The notes beneath the pieces were generated by a model. That model ran no database searches, was not told the DNA's origin, and saw only the letters and a program-made list of their open reading frames with translations. The translations under genes were made by a program, and so were the position numbers. Of a DNA stretch of 38,430 bases, positions 30,927-38,430 are shown piece by piece (position 1 is the first letter of the stretch; every line of letters starts with the position of its first letter). The stretch comes from Thermosynechococcus sp. M46_R2017_013 (lineage in GTDB: Bacteria > Cyanobacteriota > Cyanobacteriia > Thermosynechococcales > Thermosynechococcaceae): contig DVDZ01000005.1 of the NCBI GenBank assembly GCA_015296025.1, positions 1 to 38,430 on the forward strand, in the 5' to 3' direction.

Positions 30927-32166
30927 GGCTGAGTTCCTCCTTTTTGCCCAAAATACCTTGGGGTCGCCACATCATCAAGATAATGAGGACAAGGCCAATC
31001 AGCATCATTCGCAGGGCCTCTAAGCGCCCACCATCTAGGGGAATAAAGCGGGTCAGTGCAGTGTAGGCCCAAAAGAGAGCAGCGCCCAAAAGGGTACCCA
31101 TGTTGTTGCCAGCTCCCCCTAGGACAACAATTGTCCATGCCTGAAATGTAATTAGGGATACAAAGCCGTCGGGGTTAACAAATGTGAGCTGCCAAGCATA
31201 AAAAGCCCCTGCCACTGCTGCGATCGCTCCCCCCAATAGCAGCGATTGCATTTTATAGGCAAAGACATTTTTGCCTAAGGCCTTGGCCACCTCTTCATCT
31301 TCGCGGATGGCCTTGAGGACTCGTCCCCAAGGGGAATGAATTAAGCGCTCCAACTGCCACACCACCAAGGCCAATACCAAGATCAACAGCCACAACAGCC
31401 CAGCCCGGTAACTAAAATCCCATAAACCAAGGGTCAAGGCTTTCACCACTAGACCCACTAGGGCAGCAGCCAAGGTATTCAGGGCAATGACAAGCACCGC
31501 TGCTTTTTCGGGACGGCAATAATAGCTCATAAGGGCGATCGCCCCACCCAAGGTCACCCATGTCAACACAAAAGGAAAAGTGGCAACTCCCCGACCCAAG
31601 CTCAAGGGGAGCAATGCTGCCCACAGGCTAAGGGTACCGGCAATAAACAAAGCAGCATAGCTAGGGAGCAGCCAAGGGGGGCGCGATCGCCCATACCGCC
31701 GCTCTAACCAGTGCCACCATTGCCATGCAGCTACTCCAACCACACCCCAAAAGAGGGCAATCATTCCCAACTTGGTCGGCACATTGGGATTAAAGTTGAC
31801 AAAGGGCAAGGGAAACCCATAGACACCGCGCCCGCCGCGGGTCAACCAGTCTTCATTGAGGGCAATTAAGCGGACAATTTCTGCCATGCCGATCGTCACA
31901 ATTGCAAGATAATCTTCCCGCAATCGCAGTGTGGCAATCCCCATTAAGAAGCCGAGTCCCATGGCCAACACCACCCCGACAAGGACAGCAAAGAACATCG
32001 GCACGCCAGCAATGCCCAACAAAATCGTGGTGTAGGAGCCAATGGCCAAAAAGCCAACGTGGCCAAAGTTAATCAAGCCTGTATAGCCCCAGTGCAAATT
32101 TAGCCCCAAGCTAAAGAGGGCAAAGGTGGCAGTGAAGATGCCAAGGGAAATGAGATAGCCAACCAT
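30916..32166 (-). CDS. Branched-chain/neutral amino-acid-type ABC transporter permease (LivM-like)
   Basis: NLHWGYTGLINFGHVGFLAIGSYTTILL ... WGRVLKAIREDEEVAKALGKNVFAYKMQSLLLGGAIAAVAGAFYAWQ ... VVLGGAGNNMGTLLGAALF. Confidence 0.92.
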   Translation of the reverse strand: MVGYLISLGIFTATFALFSLGLNLHWGYTGLINFGHVGFLAIGSYTTILLGIAGVPMFFAVLVGVVLAMGLGFLMGIATLRLREDYLAIVTIGMAEIVRLIALNEDWLTRGGRGVYGFPLPFVNFNPNVPTKLGMIALFWGVVGVAAWQWWHWLERRYGRSRPPWLLPSYAALFIAGTLSLWAALLPLSLGRGVATFPFVLTWVTLGGAIALMSYYCRPEKAAVLVIALNTLAAALVGLVVKALTLGLWDFSYRAGLLWLLILVLALVVWQLERLIHSPWGRVLKAIREDEEVAKALGKNVFAYKMQSLLLGGAIAAVAGAFYAWQLTFVNPDGFVSLITFQAWTIVVLGGAGNNMGTLLGAALFWAYTALTRFIPLDGGRLEALRMMLIGLVLIILMMWRPQGILGKKEELSLGR

Positions 32167-32257
32167 TTAGAGCGTTGAAGTTAAAGGCGGTACAGCTCCG
32201 CTGCGCTGTTGCGATCGCGCCAAGGGATGAAGGAATCAAATTGAGTATAATATTTTA

Positions 32258-32419
32258 TACACCAGTCCTTGCACCTGTACCTATAGAGCAATTCATCGTT
32301 TTTCTGGCACACTGGGGAAGATATACTCCCAGCCCTTATGCTTTGCGTAGAGGGCAGGCTCCTCTGGTCTTGTGACCTTCGCGTTTTATAGTGAGCCGAT
32401 GCCCTAGGCTCACTTTTTT
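32258..32419 (+). ncRNA. Candidate orphan structured sRNA ending in an intrinsic terminator
   Basis: TATAAT at 32246-32251; closing stem ACCAG (32261-32265)/CTGGT (32364-32368); hairpins CTGGG..CCCAG (32312-32332) and GCCCTtATGCtttGCGTagAGGGC (32332-32355); terminator at 32390-32419. It sits between divergent genes. Confidence 0.45.
32390..32419 (+). terminator. Rho-independent terminator
   Basis: AGTGAGCC-gatgcccta-GGCTCACT: perfect 8-bp stem running into TTTTTT. Confidence 0.8.
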
Positions 32420-32524
32420 GACCCCAAAATATCCCCGCAAAGTGTTCATTCTTGAAGTGGTACATTGAGCAGCAAGATTGCCCTTCGGAAGAGCACGGGC
32501 TTCCCGCCGATGAGCTAAAGATGG

Positions 32525-33175
32525 GTGTTTAAAGCTGTGACCACCCATTTTGAACGGCAACTACAACGTCTGCGCAGTGACTTGCTGCGACTGGGGACAC
32601 TGGTGGAAAGTGCCTGTCAGTTGGCCTATGGCGTCTTAATTGAGCGACATCTCCTCAGTGTTGAGCCGTTGCTCCAAAGGGAGCGGGAAATTGACCGCAG
32701 CGCCCAACAACTTAATCGTGAGGCGATTGCCCTGCTGACGTTGCAAGCTCCGGTAGCTGAAGATCTGCGATTTTTAGTCATGTTGTCGCACCTCTGCTGC
32801 GATCTAGAGCAGATTGGTGATCATGCCCTTGAAATTGGCTGTGCTGGTCAAACGCTGCTGCGCTATCCACCTCCGCCCTACCTTGAGGACATCGGCCTAA
32901 TGTTCCAGCGATCGCAACTATTGTTGTCAGAAGCCCTCTCAGCCCTTGCGAACTTCAATGTGGAGGCAGGACTTGCCTTGGCCAATTGCGACGATGCAGT
33001 GGATACCGACTACCAACGCCTCTATGGGCGGCTCTCTGCCCCCTTGATGCCCCAAGAGTCAGTGGAATTGCGCTTGATCCTGCTGCTGGTCATTCGCAAC
33101 CTTGAGCGCATTGGTGATCACGCCACAACTATTGGTCAGCGCGTCTGTTTCATTGTGCGGGGAGAAGATCCCTAG
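32525..33175 (+). CDS. phoU: PhoU-family phosphate signalling regulator
   Basis: HFERQLQRLRSDLLRLGTLVESA ... APVAEDLRFLVMLSHLCCDLEQIGDHALEI ... LLLVIRNLERIGDHATTIGQRVCFIV. Confidence 0.92.
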   Translation: MFKAVTTHFERQLQRLRSDLLRLGTLVESACQLAYGVLIERHLLSVEPLLQREREIDRSAQQLNREAIALLTLQAPVAEDLRFLVMLSHLCCDLEQIGDHALEIGCAGQTLLRYPPPPYLEDIGLMFQRSQLLLSEALSALANFNVEAGLALANCDDAVDTDYQRLYGRLSAPLMPQESVELRLILLLVIRNLERIGDHATTIGQRVCFIVRGEDP

Positions 33176-33308
33176 GAGAAGTTGACGTTTTATGCTCACT
33201 GTCCACCCAATTGCGTCCACAACCTTTGAGAATAGAACTAGTCCTAATTCATAAGTGTTTATCGTGCCTATACTCGAACCTGAGGATGGGCGTGCTGGGA
33301 GGTAAGGC

Positions 33309-35186
33309 ATGAGGTTAAGCCGTCGTTCTTTTCTGTCCGGTGCTGCGGCACTGACACTAATGCCATGGATTTGGCAAACTACAGGCGGCTCCTTGGCAGA
33401 CGCTCTTCGCCCATGGCGAGCACTCCTGATTGGCATTAACCACTATCCACAGTTGGCGGGCGTGTCTCCTTTAGCCGGGTGTCTGACGGATGTTGAGCTA
33501 GTGAAAAACCTGTTGCTAGACAGTTGGGGACTGGCGGACAGTGACATTACGCTACTGACGGAACAGGCGGCAACCCTCGATGCTCTCCAAGAAACCTTAG
33601 ACGTGCTGGGGCACTCTGGCCAACCCCTGTTGGTTTACTTTAGTGGCTATGGCACGCGCTGGCAGCAACAACCGGCACTGGTTTTGACAGATGCTACAGC
33701 AGCAGGCGAGGGCATCTTACCTCTTGCTGAATTACTGCGTGTCAAAGGAATACAGGTATGGCTCGACACCCGCTTTAGCCCCCCACCCATTGCAGGAGCG
33801 ACGTTGCGCTGGCGATTTGCCCCATTGCAACCTGTAGAGCCCCGTGGCGCAGGCCAAGTCCCCAAAGAGCATCTGCTCTGGGCAGATTTGGGGGTAGAAA
33901 CACACCTGAATGGCGTCCCCATGGGACTTTTTACTGCTAGTTTTAGCCATTATCTAGCAGCTTTGGGGGGCGAGCGTCCCTTAACAACCAGCTTCATGTA
34001 CACAGCCGATGAACTGCGCTGGCAGACGGGGGCAGAAATTTATCTGGTCAGCGATGGACTAGCAGGGAATGTCACCCTATCCCAAGGGTTTGATGGTGTG
34101 GTGCAACAGACGGGGCACGATCGCGCGGTTCAAGTCTGGTGTGGCGGCCTTAGTCCTTGGCTATTGGCCTATTGTCATCCTCACAGTCGCTGGAGTACTG
34201 CTGACGGTGCCACCGTTGTCAACATCGCGAGTTTTAATGGCCTAATGGCACAGGGAGTTAGCAGTCAGCCTCTGCAAGTGGGCGATCGCCTCTATGAACA
34301 GCAGCGACGTTTAGGAAAAAATCTCCGTTTGCAAGTAGCTCTCGACACCAAGCTGAGCAAAATTGAGCGAGTAGATGCCATCAATGCCCTGACCAATGAA
34401 GAAAAAGTTGCCGTCCTCAACAGCAGTGACCCCCTGCCGGATGTGGTTCTCACCAAAAGTGAAACAGTGGGCAGCTATGGACTGGAGTGGCCAGTGGGCA
34501 CCCTACTGCAACACAGTTGTAGTGGCACTAATGAAGCAGCTAAAGCGGGTATCCGTCGCCTGAATCCCTTGCTGAACGCGCTATTGGCGCAGAAATGGCT
34601 AACATTAACGCTCAATCCCACCTCTAGTCAAGTGGCCGTGTGTACAACCCTCGAACAAATATCGCCGACGCCAAAGTTGTTGAGCCGTCAATTCTCGATC
34701 CGCAGCCCCAATCCCCTCCCTGAGGTACTGGGCACCAAGCTCCCGGCCATGAATTTAGAAACCCCTCTGACCTTGGCTAAGGGAGATACCTGCCGTTGGA
34801 GTCTCTACAACTATGGCGATCGCCCCCTCAACATTGTCGCTTTTGCTTGGGATAGTAGTCAGGGGATTCTCCTGCTGCCACTGCAAACGCAATCATGGCA
34901 GTTAGGGGTTGCGCCGGGCTTGAATATTCCCCTTTACACTTGGACGCTGAATCGTCCTTGCCAATGGCTGAAGGTGTTTATCATCAGCAGCCACCGCCCC
35001 CTTACCCGTTTTAGTCAACTGAGTAGCCACCCTAGCCATTCAGAACCCCTGTTGATTTCTGGCGAGGATAGTCTTGCCTTGGTTTTTGGTCTCCTAACGG
35101 ATCTCAGCAGTGAACCGGAAGGGAATGAATTTTGCTTAGACGTGCGAGAGTGGTGTACTCAAGGCTTCACGCTGCGGGTAGTCTAG
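33309..35186 (+). CDS. Caspase-fold (peptidase C14/orthocaspase-like) protein with Tat-type signal, likely inactive
   Basis: RRSFLSGAAALTL twin-Arg leader; RALLIGINHYPQLAGVSPLAGCLTDVELVKNLL; LLVYFSGYGTRW in place of YFSGHG; VWLDTRFS in place of DSCHSG. Confidence 0.85.
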   Translation: MRLSRRSFLSGAAALTLMPWIWQTTGGSLADALRPWRALLIGINHYPQLAGVSPLAGCLTDVELVKNLLLDSWGLADSDITLLTEQAATLDALQETLDVLGHSGQPLLVYFSGYGTRWQQQPALVLTDATAAGEGILPLAELLRVKGIQVWLDTRFSPPPIAGATLRWRFAPLQPVEPRGAGQVPKEHLLWADLGVETHLNGVPMGLFTASFSHYLAALGGERPLTTSFMYTADELRWQTGAEIYLVSDGLAGNVTLSQGFDGVVQQTGHDRAVQVWCGGLSPWLLAYCHPHSRWSTADGATVVNIASFNGLMAQGVSSQPLQVGDRLYEQQRRLGKNLRLQVALDTKLSKIERVDAINALTNEEKVAVLNSSDPLPDVVLTKSETVGSYGLEWPVGTLLQHSCSGTNEAAKAGIRRLNPLLNALLAQKWLTLTLNPTSSQVAVCTTLEQISPTPKLLSRQFSIRSPNPLPEVLGTKLPAMNLETPLTLAKGDTCRWSLYNYGDRPLNIVAFAWDSSQGILLLPLQTQSWQLGVAPGLNIPLYTWTLNRPCQWLKVFIISSHRPLTRFSQLSSHPSHSEPLLISGEDSLALVFGLLTDLSSEPEGNEFCLDVREWCTQGFTLRVV

Positions 35187-36046
35187 GCCAAGCGCCGCCG
35201 CAATAGGGGCTGAATCAGCAGGCTCATTCCTAGGGCAACAGCCAAGAGGATTAATAGGGCAGTCCCCAAGCTCAATGACCCCCAAGGAGCCACCATCACC
35301 ACATCGCTCAACTGCCAATCGGGATGCAAATAGACATAGCGAATGGGTTCAATGGCCAAACTAAGGGGGTTGAGGCTAGCAATCCACTGCAACCAGCGCG
35401 GCATAAACGACAGCGGTACCAAGGCAGTACTGGCAAAGAGTAACGGCAGGTTGATCACAAAAATCACCGCCAACAATTCAATGTGCCCCGGCAAGGCAAA
35501 GGTGAGGCCTAGGCTCAAAGCCGTCACGCCAAAGACCAAAATCATCACCGTGGCTAAGACGACTCCAATGCCGGCTGCATTGGGCAGTCCAGTGCCTAGG
35601 AGCATCCCCAAGCCGGCGATCGCCGTCACTTGAATTAAACTCAGGGTTGTAATAAACAACGCCGAGGCAAGAACAATCGAAAACCGCGAGGCCAACGGCG
35701 CCACCAACAGTCGATTCAAAAAGCCAAACTCGCGGTCAAACATCACGGGCAACCCCGCATTGAGGGCACCACTAAAGGCGGTAAAGACAATAATGCCGGC
35801 GCAGAGAAACTGACTATAGTTAGTGCTGTCGCCAAACAGACCCTGGGGCACATTCTGGAAGAGGGCGCCAAAAAGAATCAGCCAAATCAAGGGTTGTACC
35901 ACTCCCGCCACCAGTGTGGAAGGGCGCCGTTGCAGTTGGATAAACAGGCGACGGGTTAAAGCTAGCGTTTCCTGAACAAATTCAGCGGAGAAAATACCGG
36001 GAATAGCCGTTGCTGAAGCAGTGCTCATAACACAACTCTGAGTCAA
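35183..36046 (-). CDS. ABC-2 type transporter permease
   Basis: LIQLQRRPSTLVAGVVQPLIWLILFGALFQNV ... GFLNRLLVAPLASR ... MPRWLQWIASLNPLSLAIEPIRYVYL. Confidence 0.9.
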   Translation of the reverse strand: MTQSCVMSTASATAIPGIFSAEFVQETLALTRRLFIQLQRRPSTLVAGVVQPLIWLILFGALFQNVPQGLFGDSTNYSQFLCAGIIVFTAFSGALNAGLPVMFDREFGFLNRLLVAPLASRFSIVLASALFITTLSLIQVTAIAGLGMLLGTGLPNAAGIGVVLATVMILVFGVTALSLGLTFALPGHIELLAVIFVINLPLLFASTALVPLSFMPRWLQWIASLNPLSLAIEPIRYVYLHPDWQLSDVVMVAPWGSLSLGTALLILLAVALGMSLLIQPLLRRRLA

Positions 36047-36072
36047 ACCTGCTTTCTAGGGTAGCAAGGCCG

Positions 36073-36735
36073 CTAAACCTTTGCCGTGCTTTTCTTTTCG
36101 CTCTTTTTCGGTTTTGCTGGTGCCACCTGCATTGCCCAGTTGCGGGTGAGGATCATGCGCGGATGAATTAAGCGATGCTGATCAATCAGCCACAACAGCG
36201 TGCGATCGCACACCCGCCACACCGCCTCCTGTAAATTTCGCTGAGCCACCTTGCGCAATTCCTCTAGCTCCACCGTCTGACCCCGCCCCGGCTCTAGGCT
36301 ATCCGCCAGAAACACGACACAACTTAAGGCATCCATGTCCGGTTGACCCAACGTATGATTGGCCACCGCTGCTAAAACCTGCTCATCGGTAATACCAAAT
36401 TGTTGCCGCGCCACCAAGGCACTGACATCGGCATGGAGCAAGTGGGGATCTGCTTCATCCACGTCTGTAATAGGTAGCCCCGCCTCCTGTGCCATCCTTA
36501 ACAACCGCTCTGGGGGAAAGTATTTCGCCAAATCATGTAGCAACCCCGCCCAAGCGGCGCGATCCACATCCAAACCGTGGTGTAGAGCTAGCTCCGCCGC
36601 CAGCGTCTCTACCCGCAGAATATGTTGGAGTCGGGGTGCTGGCACATTCTCCGTCAGCCATGCTAAAACCTGCTGGCGATCGCACAGGGATTTTTTAGAA
36701 TCAGTTGTTACAAGGGAAGTCATAGCTAAAGCCAC
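36073..36735 (-). CDS. yqeK: HD-domain YqeK-like bis(5'-nucleosyl)-tetraphosphatase
   Basis: RLQHILRVETLAAELALHHGLDVDRAAWAGLLHDLAKYFPPERLL ... LLHADVSALVARQQFGITDEQVLAAVANHTLG. Confidence 0.88.
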   Translation of the reverse strand: MALAMTSLVTTDSKKSLCDRQQVLAWLTENVPAPRLQHILRVETLAAELALHHGLDVDRAAWAGLLHDLAKYFPPERLLRMAQEAGLPITDVDEADPHLLHADVSALVARQQFGITDEQVLAAVANHTLGQPDMDALSCVVFLADSLEPGRGQTVELEELRKVAQRNLQEAVWRVCDRTLLWLIDQHRLIHPRMILTRNWAMQVAPAKPKKSEKKSTAKV

Positions 36736-37092
36736 AGCAGGGATGATAAAGTGCTACCCTTGTATCATAACGAAGGCTCTTTTTACAAGGCTGGGAAACA
36801 ACCCTGAAAACAGTTAAAGCTACTGTAGAGACTGTAAGCAGGATAAACTTCCTCCTTGTGCATTTCGTATTTAAAGAGCTGCAAGGGCTGTAAGCTTTTT
36901 GTCAAACTTCCGTAATTTCACGGATAGGGTGAGGCAAAGAAAAAAGAGTATCGTAAAAGTACGAAGTCGTCCTCTCGAATACTGAATCATGCTAGCAGTG
37001 GGGGCACAGTCCTGTAAGCTCTGACTGGAAAACAGGTTACCCTATCATCCTTCCCTCCCTGTTGAACCCGCCGTTCATCTCCTTGGCTACCT

Positions 37093-38430
37093 ATGAGTTA
37101 CTGCTTAAACCCGAACTGTGTCAAACCAGACAACCCCGACGGTGTAGATGTTTGTCAAGCCTGTGGCAGCAAACTGTTGCTGAATGACCAATACAAGGCA
37201 ATTAAAGTCCTAGGACGGGGAGGATTCGGAACAACCTATCTTGCTATTGACATAAAACTACCTGGCAATCCCAGTTGTGTGATTAAACAATTGCGGCCAG
37301 CTGCCACTGCCCCCCATATCTTGGCTATGGCGCGGGAACTCTTTTTGCGGGAAGCGACTACCCTAGGTAAAGTTGGCAACCACCCCCAACTCCCTCGTCT
37401 CCTTGGTTATTTTGAAAATGGGGATGAATTCTATTTAATCCAAGAATATGTTAGTGGCCTTACTCTGCAGCAGGAAGTGAAACGCTTTGGCGCTAAAACT
37501 GAAGAAGAGGTGAAGCAGGTGTTACAGGAAGTTTTGCCCATCCTTGATTACCTGCATAAAAATGGTGTGATTCACCGCGACATTAAGCCCGCCAACCTCA
37601 TCCGTCGTGAAATTGACAACAAGCTAGTGCTCATTGATTTTGGTGCAGTTAAAGACAAAGTAACTCAAGCGATGCTGGAAAATTCCCCAGAGCTATCCAC
37701 ATTTACCAGCTTTGCCGTGGGTACACCCATGTATGCACCACCAGAGCAAATGGCTATGCGTCCCGTCTATGCCAGCGATATTTACGCCCTTGGTGTTACC
37801 TGTGTTTACCTTCTCACTGGTAAATCACCCAAGGAGATTGAACGGGATTCGCGCACGGGTGAATGGCATTGGAAGCGGTATGTCAAAAATATCTCCCCTG
37901 AGTTTGCTGCTCTCCTTGACAAAATGCTAGAGGATGCGGTGAAAAACCGCTATCAAAGTGCAATGGATGTCCTTAGGGATCTAAAACTCCTCGAATCTCA
38001 ACAAACAACTGCTGGGGCTACCCCTAGCGTTGCTGCAGAGGAGGACGATCTCAGTGATGCCCTCTCAGCTCCGCCCAGTCAAGGCCGAGCCCGGATACCA
38101 AGAGTAACCAAACATTCTAGTTATGCCTCCTCTGTGAGCCAAAATGCCCAAGCAGCTCGATTACGACAATCGCGGATGAGCGGAACTCAACTGGGGGGGC
38201 CGCCCGTTGTCGGCGCAGGCCCTGGGCAGCATCTGCGGGCTAAAGTCACCCCCCGAATGACGGCAACACAACTTCTGACAGCTTACAAACGGGGAGAGCG
38301 GGATTTTGTGGATGTGGATCTTTCCAACGTTGTCCTCCGCAATGCGGATCTGTCAGGTGCCAATTTTGCCAATGCCAATTTTACAAATGCAGATTTGAAG
38401 GGTTGTATTCTTGCAAATGCCGTTTTGCGC
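37093..38430 (+). CDS. Serine/threonine protein kinase with N-terminal Cys motif and C-terminal pentapeptide repeats (SpkB-like), 3'-truncated by the window end
   Basis: ATG at 37093, open to the last base (absent from the ORF track because it has no stop). MSYCLNPNCVKPDNPDGVDVCQACGSKLL; LGRGGFGTTYLA; VIHRDIKPANLI; IDFGAVK; GTPMYAPPEQ; C-terminal NADLSGANFANANFTNADLKG repeats. Confidence 0.95.
   Translation, partial: MSYCLNPNCVKPDNPDGVDVCQACGSKLLLNDQYKAIKVLGRGGFGTTYLAIDIKLPGNPSCVIKQLRPAATAPHILAMARELFLREATTLGKVGNHPQLPRLLGYFENGDEFYLIQEYVSGLTLQQEVKRFGAKTEEEVKQVLQEVLPILDYLHKNGVIHRDIKPANLIRREIDNKLVLIDFGAVKDKVTQAMLENSPELSTFTSFAVGTPMYAPPEQMAMRPVYASDIYALGVTCVYLLTGKSPKEIERDSRTGEWHWKRYVKNISPEFAALLDKMLEDAVKNRYQSAMDVLRDLKLLESQQTTAGATPSVAAEEDDLSDALSAPPSQGRARIPRVTKHSSYASSVSQNAQAARLRQSRMSGTQLGGPPVVGAGPGQHLRAKVTPRMTATQLLTAYKRGERDFVDVDLSNVVLRNADLSGANFANANFTNADLKGCILANAVLR

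Noticed and set aside
36872-36900. AAAGAGCT-gcaagggctgta-AGCTTTTT as a terminator
   Set aside because: Weak stem with a G-T pair and a 12-nt loop, A/T-rich; not strong enough to call.
1-38430. CRISPR array, prophage or defence island
   Set aside because: No regularly spaced repeats, cas genes, phage structural genes or known defence genes seen; the holin-family protein alone is a common chromosomal membrane family.

Overview
This looks like a cyanobacterial chromosomal segment. HIP1 palindromes (GCGATCGC) are frequent and the gene content is cyanobacterial; protein similarity suggests a Thermosynechococcus-like thermophile, which is inference. Most of the window is housekeeping genes: ndhH (3' end), tRNA-Arg(CCT), a DUF697-type GTPase, an FGGY sugar kinase, a CRR6-like protein, an NfuA/NifU-like protein, efp, accB, ilvB, a family-10 glycosylhydrolase-like protein, PDH E2, a YlqD-like protein, an acyl-CoA/ACP synthetase, maf, rplS, tRNA-Trp(CCA), an M50 protease, cbiG-cobJ, a TM2 protein, folE, an SDR, accA, the alkane-biosynthesis pair aar/ado, grpE, miaB, pfkA, dnaG, livG/livM-type ABC genes, phoU, a caspase-like protein, an ABC-2 permease, yqeK, and an SpkB-like kinase cut off by the window end. 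The observations most worth following up are: (1) a probable orphan structured sRNA with an intrinsic terminator at about 32258-32419; (2) a chain of four hairpins in the grpE leader; (3) a Tat-type secreted caspase-fold protein that has lost both catalytic residues; (4) a decayed EcfA/CbiO-type ABC ATPase behind pdhC; (5) a zinc-ribbon tail on IlvB; (6) five reading-frame breaks in four conserved genes, two of them in G-tracts, including the normally essential accA; (7) an IS200/IS605 (TnpB) 3' remnant next to dnaG. I saw no CRISPR array, intact transposon, prophage or clear defence system.
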